From: Pseudidiomarina sp. CB1
Lineage (GTDB): Bacteria; Pseudomonadota; Gammaproteobacteria; Enterobacterales; Alteromonadaceae
Direction: 5' to 3'
DNA length: 64,000 bases
Assembly (NCBI RefSeq): GCF_024752025.1
Contig: NZ_JANTPU010000003.1
Location: 62,001-126,000 of the forward strand
The notes beneath the pieces were generated by a model. The model did not search any database and was not told where the DNA came from. It worked only from the letters and a program-made list of their open reading frames with translations. Of this stretch, positions 33,310-41,487 are shown piece after piece (positions within the stretch are counted from its first letter, which is position 1; every line of letters begins with the position of its first letter). The position numbers and the translations under genes were made by a program.

Positions 33310-34356
33310 ATGCGCGATAAACTGGAACGTCGCTCATTTTTGCTGTTACTGGTATTGGTCAGTATTGCCTTTGGCTTGATCTTAGAACCCTTCTGGGGCG
33401 CCATTTTCTGGGCTTGCGCAGTAACGGTCATCTTTGCGCCGATGCAGCGTTGGGTACTCAGTAAAATCGGCGAACGGCCCAATACGGCAGCGTTACTCAC
33501 CCTACTAGCACTCATGGCCATTGTTGTGATTCCGGTGATTTTACTGACCTCGGCGTTTGTCAGCGAGGGGGTACAGTTCTACCAGCGCATCGAGGCCGGT
33601 GAGATTGACCCACGGCAAATCTTACAGCGTTTGCGTGATGCCTTTCCTTGGGTGGATCAGTTGTTGGTGGAATTTGGTGTCGACACCAATAACTTAAGGG
33701 AGCGTTTGTCACAGGCGCTCGTGAGCGCGAGCCAGTTTTTGGCCAAAGAGACCTTTACCATCGGCCAGAATACCTTCAGTTTCCTGATCAGCCTTGCGCT
33801 GATGTTGTATTTAACCTTTTTCTTGCTCCGTGACGGTAAGAAGCTGGTGCACCTGATCATTAAAGCTTTACCGTTAGGTGACGAGCGCGAGCAAGCGTTG
33901 TTTACGAAGTTCGCTGAAGTGACGCGAGCAACTGTAAAAGGCAACCTTGTGGTGGCCATTGTGCAAGGCGCGCTTGGCGGCATCATTTTTTGGATTCTGG
34001 CTATTCCTGGACCATTGTTATGGGGCGTGGTCATGGCCTTCTTGTCGCTTATCCCCGCCGTTGGCGCTGCGATTATCTGGTTCCCAGTGAGTTTGTATTT
34101 GTATGCGACAGGCGCTTGGATTAGTGCAACCGTGCTAGTGGCCTACGGTGCTATTGTGATTGGCCTCGCCGACAATGTGTTGCGTCCTATTTTAGTGGGG
34201 CGTGACACTAAATTGCCAGATTACGTCGTGCTGTTTTCGACCATTGGCGGGATTGCGCTCTTTGGCATTAATGGCTTTGTGATCGGACCTTTGGTAGCAG
34301 CGTTGTTTATGGCGACTTGGCAAATCTTCATGAAGGACTTTAATGGCGAGCTGTGA
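33310..34356 (+). CDS. AI-2E family transporter (PerM/YdiK-like)
   Basis: Inner-membrane protein of 348 residues in the AI-2E exporter superfamily. Members range from the proposed autoinducer-2 exporter TqsA to sodium/proton antiporters, so the substrate is open. It has an N-terminal pair of spans (SFLLLLVLVSIAFGLILEPFWGAIFWACAV), a cytosolic/periplasmic helical domain (about 80-160) and a C-terminal bundle with the family motif PAVGAAIIWFPVSLYLY and IVGLADNVLRPILVG-type segment. AAAGGA precedes the ATG. A 7-bp hairpin (34345-34365) spans its stop codon without a U-tract. Confidence 0.88.
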   Translation: MRDKLERRSFLLLLVLVSIAFGLILEPFWGAIFWACAVTVIFAPMQRWVLSKIGERPNTAALLTLLALMAIVVIPVILLTSAFVSEGVQFYQRIEAGEIDPRQILQRLRDAFPWVDQLLVEFGVDTNNLRERLSQALVSASQFLAKETFTIGQNTFSFLISLALMLYLTFFLLRDGKKLVHLIIKALPLGDEREQALFTKFAEVTRATVKGNLVVAIVQGALGGIIFWILAIPGPLLWGVVMAFLSLIPAVGAAIIWFPVSLYLYATGAWISATVLVAYGAIVIGLADNVLRPILVGRDTKLPDYVVLFSTIGGIALFGINGFVIGPLVAALFMATWQIFMKDFNGEL

Positions 34357-34406
34357 TGGCTCGCCGCACCACCATCCCGCGCCGTGCCACCACATAGCGC
34401 CGATGA

Positions 34407-35522
34407 TTAGTCGAGCTGCGGTCGCTCATAGCCATGGCTCAAGCCATGCTTACTGAAGACCCATTGCCATACTTGTAAGTCACGCGTGCGGAAGGCACCG
34501 GCGCAGGAAAGTAAGTAGTAACGCCACATTCGATAAAAGGTTTCGTCGTAGTGTTTTTGTAGTTCGGGCCAATGTTGCTCAAAGTTAGCGCACCAGGCCA
34601 TGAGCGTGGTGTCGTAGTCGGCACCAAAATTATGAATATCTTCCGTGCAAAAGAGCTCCCGAGAAGCATCGTCAATATGGCTCAGGCAAGGTAGTTCACC
34701 ATTCGGGAAAATATAGCGATTGATCCACGGATCGGTACCGCGGACGTCGCGATTACGACCAATCGTATGCAATAAAAACAGTCCTTCATCGGCGAGGCAA
34801 CGCTGGGCAACGCGCATAAAAGTGGCGTAATTCTTTTGTCCAACATGCTCGAACATACCAATGCTGACGACAGCATCAAAGGGTTCATTGATGTCGCGGT
34901 AATCCTGCAAGCGAAACTCAATGGGCAAGCCCTCACAAAGTTGCTGGCCTAATTCAACCTGGGCTTTGGACACGGTAAGTCCCACGCATCGCACACCGTA
35001 GTTCTCGGCGGCATACTTCATGAAACTGCCCCAGCCACAACCGATATCGAGCACGCGCATACCGGGCTTGAGTTGCAGTTTACGGCAGACCAGCTCAAGT
35101 TTGTCGCGCTGAGCGGCGTCGAGATTCTGCGCGCGCTGCCAGTAACCACAGGTGTACACCATGCGTTCATCGAGCATTGCTCGATAGAGGTCGTTACCTA
35201 AATCGTAATGGTGTTGACCGACTTGCCAGGCGCGGCGGGAACTCTGCAAGTTCAGAACGCGTGCCTTCAAATGGTGCCAGAGGAGCTTTAACGGGCGAAT
35301 ATGATCACCAAGATTGGCACGCAGAATGCGCTGAAACAGCACATCGAGCTGCTCACAGTCCCAGTCGCCGCGCATGTAAGCCTCACCAAGGCCAAGATTG
35401 CCTCGTGCGAGAACATCGGCAAACATGGCTGTATTGTGTACTTGCAAGTCCCAAGGTCGGGAACCATTCAGTTGTACATCCGCTTGTTGTAACAATTGAG
35501 CGATATAAGCTTCAGTTTTCAT
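34407..35522 (-). CDS. cfa: Cyclopropane-fatty-acyl-phospholipid synthase
   Basis: Transfers a methylene from S-adenosylmethionine to unsaturated acyl chains of membrane phospholipids, usually at entry to stationary phase. The 371 residues start at the ATG at 35522, which has GGAGG 4 bases upstream; a longer frame to 35543 includes the ribosome site itself. The methyltransferase core has VLDIGCGWGSFMKYAAENYG and SIGMFEHVGQKNY, and the N-terminal lipid-binding domain has LGLGEAYMRGDWDCEQLD. C-terminal MWRYYLLSCAGAFRTRDLQVWQ matches Cfa. A sigma-S-like -10 lies just upstream. Confidence 0.95.
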   Translation of the reverse strand: MKTEAYIAQLLQQADVQLNGSRPWDLQVHNTAMFADVLARGNLGLGEAYMRGDWDCEQLDVLFQRILRANLGDHIRPLKLLWHHLKARVLNLQSSRRAWQVGQHHYDLGNDLYRAMLDERMVYTCGYWQRAQNLDAAQRDKLELVCRKLQLKPGMRVLDIGCGWGSFMKYAAENYGVRCVGLTVSKAQVELGQQLCEGLPIEFRLQDYRDINEPFDAVVSIGMFEHVGQKNYATFMRVAQRCLADEGLFLLHTIGRNRDVRGTDPWINRYIFPNGELPCLSHIDDASRELFCTEDIHNFGADYDTTLMAWCANFEQHWPELQKHYDETFYRMWRYYLLSCAGAFRTRDLQVWQWVFSKHGLSHGYERPQLD

Positions 35523-35543
35523 AACGCCTCCGCAGGTTGCCAC

Positions 35544-35552
35544 TAAGTGTAG
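35544..35552 (-). promoter_or_regulatory. Sigma-S-like -10 box of cfa
   Basis: On the minus strand CTACACTTA matches the RpoS-preferred extended -10. It predicts a transcript start about 15 bases before the cfa ATG. E. coli cfa has an RpoS promoter, so function is plausible. Confidence 0.45.
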
Positions 35553-35599
35553 CTAAGCTGACAAAAAATGCAGCTAAGCGCAGGAAAGTTCTAGCTTAG
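35551..35599. repeat. CTAAGC motif repeats between cfa and the RcsF-like gene
   Basis: AGCTAAGC occurs at 35551-35558 and again at 35572-35579, exactly 21 bases apart (two helical turns), and GCTTAG in opposite orientation at 35594-35599. This layout in a divergent promoter region suggests cooperative binding of a regulator. Confidence 0.35.
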
Positions 35600-35668
35600 T
35601 CAGAAACGGACTAGACTATTCATCATTAGCACCGTAGGGTTTCATAAAGAACACGGAAGAGGCAAGGT

Positions 35669-36034
35669 ATGCGTAATCTAGTGATGGTGATTTTAAGTAG
35701 CGGCTTGTTGATTGGCTGCGCAACGTCGGTCGAACGCTTTCCAAAAGCGGATCTTGAGCGCAGTAAGCAGGTTGAGTTCATGCAACCTTACGAATTGTCG
35801 CGTACTGACGTCGAATTCGTAGATTTAGGTGTGGTGCGCGGCGAGTCTTGCCAGCGGCCATTACTCGACGGCCAAGCGTCGCAAGAAGAAGCCATGATTG
35901 CGATGAAATTAGCCGCTGCGGACAAACAAGCGAATCGCATCGTCTTGAAGCGTTGCCAGCAAGATAGTGAAGGTGGTTGCACCGCACGTTGGTGGTGTGA
36001 AGGTACCGCTTTTCAAGCGCGACCGTTACAATAG
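35669..36034 (+). CDS. RcsF-like outer-membrane lipoprotein
   Basis: A 121-residue lipoprotein with lipobox IGC (Cys17). The mature domain has four cysteines at 61, 96, 104 and 110. Their spacing (35, 8, 6) is almost that of the two disulfides of E. coli RcsF (35, 9, 6). The segments LGVVRGESCQ, AADKQANRIVLKRC and WWCEGTAFQ align with RcsF strands. RcsF senses envelope damage for the Rcs phosphorelay, but no rcs kinase genes are in the window, so the downstream partner is unknown. AGAGG precedes the ATG. Divergent from cfa. Confidence 0.75.
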   Translation: MRNLVMVILSSGLLIGCATSVERFPKADLERSKQVEFMQPYELSRTDVEFVDLGVVRGESCQRPLLDGQASQEEAMIAMKLAAADKQANRIVLKRCQQDSEGGCTARWWCEGTAFQARPLQ

Positions 36035-36070
36035 AACAAGCTAAACACTTAGGCTGTGAAGGAGTAGCTT

Positions 36071-37114
36071 ATGCGTAATGCGCACCGTCCGATCGATTTG
36101 ATTGGGCAGACTGACATGATCCGAGTCCGTTCATTGTCGGAACTTACCGGTTGTGAGATCTGGTTGAAACTAGAGTCGCAAAATCCGGGTGGTTCCATCA
36201 AAGATCGTGCGGCCCTGCAAATGATTCAAGATGCGCTGGCGAGTGGTGAACTGGAACCAGGAATGACCGTGGTTGAGGGCACCGCGGGTAATACCGGGAT
36301 CGGTTTAGCGATTGTGGCGCGGTCACTGGGCCTCAATATGTTGGCGGTGATGCCAAACGATCAATCTCCTGAAAAAGAGCGCATGATTAGTTTGCATGGT
36401 GCTCAACTCAAGACGGTTGATCCAGTGCCGTTTCGCGACGATAACCACTTTTATCATACGGCCCGCAAACTTGCCGAAAGCCGTGATGATTACTGGTGGG
36501 CCAACCAGTTTGAAAATACCAGTAACGCGCGAGCACATTACCTGACCACGGGGCCGGAAATCTGGCAGCAGACCAACGGTGCAGTGGATATTTTTGTATC
36601 GGTTGCCGGAACTGGCGGTACTATCGCTGGTAACTCTATGTATTTGAAAGAACGTAATCCTGATGTGCAAGTTTGGCTTACTGATCCCGATGGCTCTGGT
36701 ATTTATAGTTTTTTGAAGCAGGGCGAGTATGTTGCCAATGGCGGGTCTTTTACTGAAGGCATCGGCATTATGCGTCTCGTCGAAAACTTTAAACAAGCGC
36801 GCGTCGATGCTGCGGTTAATTTACCCGACCAAGACTTACTGGCATTGTCACGTTATGTGCGTGATCAGGATGCGATTGTGTTGGGCAGTAGCTCGGCACT
36901 CAACTTAGCCGGTGCGCTGCAAGCAGCGGCGTTACATGGACCGGGTAAAACCATCGTGACGTTTGCCTGTGACCTCGGCGAGCGCTCGGCGAGTAAGCTC
37001 TATAATGAAGCGTATTTGAAAAATCGCGGCCTTAACCTCGATCTTGAACCCATCAGTGAAATGTTGGCGCGCTATCGTGATAGCGGTGAACGGGTGTGGT
37101 ACAAGCCTAGCTAA
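36071..37114 (+). CDS. PLP-dependent cysteine synthase family protein
   Basis: Beta-replacement PLP enzyme related to O-acetylserine sulfhydrylase, 347 residues. The PLP lysine is Lys44 in GGSIKDRAA, the substrate loop is EGTAGNTGIG, and the phosphate-binding Gly-rich loop is SVAGTGGTIAG. It is about 35 residues longer than CysK/CysM, with a C-terminal extension (NRGLNLDLEPISEMLARYRDSGERVWYKPS type). The CysK/CysM distinction is not safe; the C-terminal extension suggests a separate subgroup. GAAGGAG precedes the ATG. Its 3' end overlaps the convergent GNAT gene by 8 bases. Confidence 0.87.
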   Translation: MRNAHRPIDLIGQTDMIRVRSLSELTGCEIWLKLESQNPGGSIKDRAALQMIQDALASGELEPGMTVVEGTAGNTGIGLAIVARSLGLNMLAVMPNDQSPEKERMISLHGAQLKTVDPVPFRDDNHFYHTARKLAESRDDYWWANQFENTSNARAHYLTTGPEIWQQTNGAVDIFVSVAGTGGTIAGNSMYLKERNPDVQVWLTDPDGSGIYSFLKQGEYVANGGSFTEGIGIMRLVENFKQARVDAAVNLPDQDLLALSRYVRDQDAIVLGSSSALNLAGALQAAALHGPGKTIVTFACDLGERSASKLYNEAYLKNRGLNLDLEPISEMLARYRDSGERVWYKPS

Positions 37115-37559
37115 ATGTTAACCGCATGCGGTAACCATCGGCGTGTCCGGGATAGTAGTCCGGAAGTAAATCCACCACTTCAAAGTCATAGCGGCGATAG
37201 AGTTCTATCGCCGCTTGATTATCAACTTTAACCTCAAGCGAAAGCGCTGTGGCGCCGTGTCTTTTCGCCAGTTCTATGGCGTGCTCTAACAGCATTCGGC
37301 CAACGCCCTTACCGCGCGCAATAGCAGCGACAGCGATGGAATAGAGACGCCACACCTTACTGTTTTTACGCGTCAGCAAGAGGCTGTACCCTTGCAGCTG
37401 TTGCTGTTCATAGAGCACAAACAGATGCGCACTTGGGCTAGTGATAAGTCGGCGAAAACTTTGCCGACCAAGCTGACTGTAATCAAATGTCGCCGCCTCA
37501 AGGGCAACCAACTGAGTTAAGTCGTCCGTTGTGGCGGCACGCAGTGTCGGGGTCATCAC
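37107..37559 (-). CDS. GNAT family N-acetyltransferase (coupled to RimK-like gene)
   Basis: A 150-residue GNAT acetyltransferase. The acetyl-CoA loop is VAAIARGKGVGRMLLEHAI (R/Q-x-x-G-x-G/A pattern), and the C-terminal strand-helix is TALSLEVKVDNQAAIELYRRYDFEV. The RimI-like IELYRRYDF suggests a protein or peptide amine substrate. It overlaps the upstream RimK-like gene by four bases (ATGA), so the two are translationally coupled. In pseudomonads and other proteobacteria a GNAT protein fused to a C39-like peptidase pairs with the same RimK-type ligase; here only the GNAT part is present. Confidence 0.87.
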   Translation of the reverse strand: MMTPTLRAATTDDLTQLVALEAATFDYSQLGRQSFRRLITSPSAHLFVLYEQQQLQGYSLLLTRKNSKVWRLYSIAVAAIARGKGVGRMLLEHAIELAKRHGATALSLEVKVDNQAAIELYRRYDFEVVDLLPDYYPGHADGYRMRLTFS

Positions 37560-39022
37560 TTTTCATCCAAGCGTCGTGCGAAGTCGCGCATAATAATGTA
37601 ATAAAGCTCGTCACCCAAGAGTAAGTCTTCAACACCGGCGTCAATGGACGGGTTATCGTTAATTTCAATGATCACCGGTCCTTTGTTGGTAACTTTCATG
37701 TCGACACCGTACAGTCCATCGCCGATGAGCCGTGTTGCTTGCAGTGCGGTCTTAATGACTTCTTTCGGTACTTGGTGTACGCCAACGGTTTCAAAACCGC
37801 CAGACTTACCGCGACTGCTCGCACTCGCGTGATTGTAGATTTGCCAGTGGTTGCGAGCCATCAAGTACTTGCAGGCGTAAATCGGCCGATTATTGAGTAC
37901 GCCAATGCGCCAATCGAACTCTGTACGAACAAATTCTTGCGCCAATAAGATCGTCGATTTTTCAAAAAGATCGGCGGCGATCGCCTTAAGTTCGTCGATA
38001 TTCTCCGCTTTTTCAACCCCAATCGAGAACGATCCGTCGGGGATCTTAAGCACCACTGGATAGCCGAGTCGTTCGCCAATCGCTTGATAGTCAATGGATT
38101 GTTGGCTCAGCAAAAGTTCAGTACGCGGCGTAGGAATGTTGTGCTTATCCAACAACTCTTTCAGGAAGACTTTATTGGCACATTGCAGAATCGAATGCGG
38201 AGCATCGATCACGACCATGCCATTCGCTTCAGCTTTCTTGGCAAAGTGATAGGTATAGTGGTTGATGCGCGTGGTCTCACGAATAAAGAGCGCATCGAAC
38301 TCCAACAAGCGATTGTAATCCTCGGCAGTAATAAGCTCCGCGTCAATGTCTGCTTCTTTCGCTGCTTTAATGAATTTCTGCAACGCCTTGTTGTCACTGG
38401 TCGGAATCGCTTCTTCGGGATCATGTAAGATCGCCAAGTCATAGCGGTACTCTTTTGGCGTGCGCGCTTTACGCCAGACCCGTTTGCTGAAGCTATCGAG
38501 CGCATTCCCGAAAAACGTTTGTTGGGCGTCGTCGAGTTCACCAAGGTGACCAGCACTAATATTGGTGATAAACCAGCGCCCTTGATGGCTGAACTCGACC
38601 CACAGAATGGGGCAGGGATAACGGTCAAAAATCTGTCGCGCGAAACTGCTTAGTTGCGGGTTCTCGGCTTGACCAAAGCACACCAGTACGCGCTGCGTTT
38701 CAGTGGTGGATTGCTGACCAAGATACTTACTGATCTGTTTATCGGTATTGGCCGGTAGCACCAGTTGGTAGTGTGAGAAGTTCGCCAGATCATTAATCGT
38801 GGTTACCGATGGCAGCACGCGCTGTCCGCGGGCCTCAGCGAGTAAACTTACATAATAACCGGTCGACAAATAGCTTAAGTCACCGCACAAATTCAGAATT
38901 TGCGCACGTGCTTTGGCGTTTTGCTGGAGTAAATACTCACTCGCGGTAACAATAGATTGGCTTGGGTAGTAAGGTTGCCAATCGGTAATATCATCAAGGA
39001 TGATCAAGGCTGAATTTTGCAT
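37556..39022 (-). CDS. RimK-like ATP-grasp ligase with RLAN domain
   Basis: A 488-residue protein. The N-terminal half (about 1-230) matches the RLAN domain found before RimK-like ATP-grasp modules (LIILDDITDWQPYYPSQSI). The C-terminal half (about 270-480) is an ATP-grasp domain with VVLKIPDGSFSIGVEKAE, QEFVRTEFDWRIGVLNNRP and the metal-binding end VIIEINDNPSIDAG. Such enzymes ligate amino acids to carboxylates of peptides or proteins; the substrate of this subgroup is not known. It is the first gene of a two-gene operon with a GNAT acetyltransferase, arguing for sequential ligation and acetylation. Confidence 0.9.
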   Translation of the reverse strand: MQNSALIILDDITDWQPYYPSQSIVTASEYLLQQNAKARAQILNLCGDLSYLSTGYYVSLLAEARGQRVLPSVTTINDLANFSHYQLVLPANTDKQISKYLGQQSTTETQRVLVCFGQAENPQLSSFARQIFDRYPCPILWVEFSHQGRWFITNISAGHLGELDDAQQTFFGNALDSFSKRVWRKARTPKEYRYDLAILHDPEEAIPTSDNKALQKFIKAAKEADIDAELITAEDYNRLLEFDALFIRETTRINHYTYHFAKKAEANGMVVIDAPHSILQCANKVFLKELLDKHNIPTPRTELLLSQQSIDYQAIGERLGYPVVLKIPDGSFSIGVEKAENIDELKAIAADLFEKSTILLAQEFVRTEFDWRIGVLNNRPIYACKYLMARNHWQIYNHASASSRGKSGGFETVGVHQVPKEVIKTALQATRLIGDGLYGVDMKVTNKGPVIIEINDNPSIDAGVEDLLLGDELYYIIMRDFARRLDEK

Positions 39023-39170
39023 AAGAACTCCGCACTAGAATTGCGCGCATATTTACGGCTAAATTGACGAAAATACAAGTAAAATTTTCATCTAAGCTTT
39101 ACAAAAAAGGGTAGCAGATAAAAACCATTAAGCTATGCTTAAATGCAGCGTTAACTTAGGGGGCAAATGG

Positions 39171-39677
39171 ATGCTGACTTTATTAGCTAGGCTATTGAAA
39201 GCGCTCAATTCTGAGTCCGGCGCATGGGCGTTAGCGATTGCCTTTGTGCTCGGTATGATTATGGGGTTCACGCCGTTATGGCGCGTCCATAATCTGGTGA
39301 TTTTGCTGGTTGCTCTCCTCTTCCGTGTCAATTTATCCGGCTTTATTTTGAGTTTTGTCCTTTGTTCGGGGCTTGCGTACTTGTTAGACCCTGTTTTCCA
39401 TTCGATTGGCTTTGCCATTTTGGCCGCTGAGAGTTGGCAGCCGGTGTGGCAGAGTATGTACGACTCAGCCTTTTGGCGCGTGGTGCAATTTCACCATACG
39501 ATTACCTTAGGGAGCCTCGTTCTAAGTTTCGCCTTTGCGCCTATTCTGGCACTCGTTAGTTTTTGGATTATAAGCCAATATCGCCGGCGTATTCAGGCTT
39601 GGTTTAATAAGCTAAAAATCGTGCAGGCACTCAAGGCGAATCGCTTCTACACGATTTATGCGAACTTAAGGGGGTAA
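39171..39677 (+). CDS. TIGR03546 family membrane protein
   Basis: A 168-residue membrane protein of family TIGR03546 with a DUF2062-like pattern (ALAIAFVLGMIMGFTPLWRVHNLVIL). It has about four spans and a basic cytosolic C-terminus (YRRRIQAWFNKLKIVQALKANRFY). The ATG at 39171 is preceded by AGGGGG at 7 bases; the in-frame ATG at 39135 lacks a site. It is followed 4 bases later by its usual partner, the TIGR03545 protein. Function unknown. Confidence 0.82.
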   Translation: MLTLLARLLKALNSESGAWALAIAFVLGMIMGFTPLWRVHNLVILLVALLFRVNLSGFILSFVLCSGLAYLLDPVFHSIGFAILAAESWQPVWQSMYDSAFWRVVQFHHTITLGSLVLSFAFAPILALVSFWIISQYRRRIQAWFNKLKIVQALKANRFYTIYANLRG

Positions 39678-39681
39678 GCAC

Positions 39682-41457
39682 ATGGAACAGCATACCGTTC
39701 GTCGCAGTGCTTTTCGCTGGCCGGGTTTGGTCGCATTTCTCGTTATTGTTGGTGTCATTGCTGCCTTTTCGTGGTTGTTGCTCGACACCATTTTAAAGTG
39801 GTCGCTTGAGCGCACCTTGGGCACATTAAATGGTGCCGAGGTAAATATCGCTGAGGTAGACCATCAATGGGTACCGTTAAAAATCCGCATGAGTGATATT
39901 CAGGTGACCGACCCAGCGCAACCAGAGTTTAACCGTGTGGCCATCGGCGAAGCTTCTGGTGAGTTAAATTGGGAACAACTTTTGATGGGCCGTTTCCATT
40001 TTGAAGAAGTGGTGGGCACTGGGATCCGTGTCCACACTGAGCGTGACAGTGCTGGTGAAGTCTACCAACTACCCGATAAATCGCAGATGCAAAATTGGTT
40101 CGGCGAGAACATGGCTGACCTGCAACTGTCGATGCCATCGCTAGACGATGTTATGGCACGGGTGGATTTGCGTACCCCAGCGGCAATCAGTGAAGCGAAG
40201 GAAAGTTTTGAAACTCAGCGTCAAAGAGTTTCAGCGTTGATGGAAAAACTCCCGAGCAAAGAAAAACTGAGCCAATATGAAGCGCAGATGAAGGAATTAT
40301 CTGAAGGTGATATTTCTACTCCTGCACAGTTGCAGCAACGCAAAGAAAAGTTCGAGCAGCTGAAAGAGCAATTTGCCTCGGATCAAAAGGCTCTGAAAGA
40401 ATTTAAGGACGTTGCCAGTACCGCCGTCGCTGAATTAAAAACGCAAATGCAGAAAGTCAAAGCAGCGCCACAGCACGATCTTGATCGGGTTGGCGAGCTC
40501 ATGCAATTGAATAGTGATGGCTTAAGTGAAATTACTGCCGTTCTTTTTGGTGAACAGGCGCGACGTTGGGCTGATTACATGTTGCTGGCCTATGAGCAAG
40601 TCATGCCCATGTTACAGCGATCAGCCGATGAGACGGCTGTTGAGCCCCCACGCGGTGAAGGCATTTGGTTTTCCTTCACCGGCGCGGATGCACCACCTGA
40701 TTTTTTAATTAAAAAGGCGCGCACCGAATTTGCTGTGGGGCCAACGGTACTCGATGTCGACTGGGAAAATATTACCCACCAACATGAACAACTTGGACAG
40801 CCGACGGTCTTCCGTGCACGAGGGGAAAATAACGACTTGTGGACGCTATTGCAGCTTAATGGTGAGTTGGCACTCACTGCAGAAGGGGTCGATGCGCGGC
40901 AACAATGGAAGGTACAGGGCGTTAACCTCGCCAAGACCGCGTTAAGTGAACGTAGCGAACTTGCCGCAACCATTTTATCGGCGCTGTTAGATAGTGAGGG
41001 AAACATTGCCTTGCGGGACAGTCAATTTGACGGTAATGCCATTCTGCGCCTTGCGAATATGACCATTGAAGCGAGTGCCGAAAACCAGTGGGCGCAGGTC
41101 ATAGCGAAGGCTTTAGAGAGCTTAAATCGTCTCGATATTAACGCCGACATCAAAGGTGCGTTAATGTCGCCTGACTTTAAGTTAAGCTCCGATCTTGATC
41201 GTCAGTTGGGGCAGGCTCTCAAAGCTGCGGCTATGGACGCTGCGGGCAGTGAACTCACCGAGTTACGCCAACGCTTGACGACGCAGTCAGATGGCTTTGT
41301 CGGCGAGTACGGAGATGATTTAAGCGAGTTGTCAGGCTTACTCACCGACGCCGAAAACCGTGAAGAACGCCTCCAAAGCTTACTCGAAGCGAAACTTCAG
41401 GATAAGCTCGAAGACAAAGTGAAGGACAAACTCAAAGGCATTCTCGGCGGCAACTAA
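39682..41457 (+). CDS. TIGR03545 family AsmA-like envelope protein
   Basis: A 591-residue protein anchored by one N-terminal span (LVAFLVIVGVIAAFSWLLL) with a large periplasmic part. The first segment (about 45-140) resembles AsmA/bridge-type proteins (VNIAEVDHQWVPLKIRMSDIQVTD). A long coiled-coil region follows (about 165-275), then beta-rich repeats and a second charged helical tail ending KLQDKLEDKVKDKLKGIL. It is always found with TIGR03546 and is probably involved in envelope or lipid handling, which is inference from the AsmA-like fold. A strong bidirectional terminator follows. Confidence 0.82.
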   Translation: MEQHTVRRSAFRWPGLVAFLVIVGVIAAFSWLLLDTILKWSLERTLGTLNGAEVNIAEVDHQWVPLKIRMSDIQVTDPAQPEFNRVAIGEASGELNWEQLLMGRFHFEEVVGTGIRVHTERDSAGEVYQLPDKSQMQNWFGENMADLQLSMPSLDDVMARVDLRTPAAISEAKESFETQRQRVSALMEKLPSKEKLSQYEAQMKELSEGDISTPAQLQQRKEKFEQLKEQFASDQKALKEFKDVASTAVAELKTQMQKVKAAPQHDLDRVGELMQLNSDGLSEITAVLFGEQARRWADYMLLAYEQVMPMLQRSADETAVEPPRGEGIWFSFTGADAPPDFLIKKARTEFAVGPTVLDVDWENITHQHEQLGQPTVFRARGENNDLWTLLQLNGELALTAEGVDARQQWKVQGVNLAKTALSERSELAATILSALLDSEGNIALRDSQFDGNAILRLANMTIEASAENQWAQVIAKALESLNRLDINADIKGALMSPDFKLSSDLDRQLGQALKAAAMDAAGSELTELRQRLTTQSDGFVGEYGDDLSELSGLLTDAENREERLQSLLEAKLQDKLEDKVKDKLKGILGGN

Positions 41458-41462
41458 ACTAG

Positions 41463-41487
41463 AAAAGGGCGCGAAGGCGCCCTTTTT
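41463..41487. terminator. Bidirectional terminator between convergent genes
   Basis: AAAAGGGCGC, loop GAAG, GCGCCC then TTTTT. A-run before and T-run after make it work for both the TIGR03545 gene and the convergent hydrolase gene, whose stop overlaps the tail. Confidence 0.93.
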
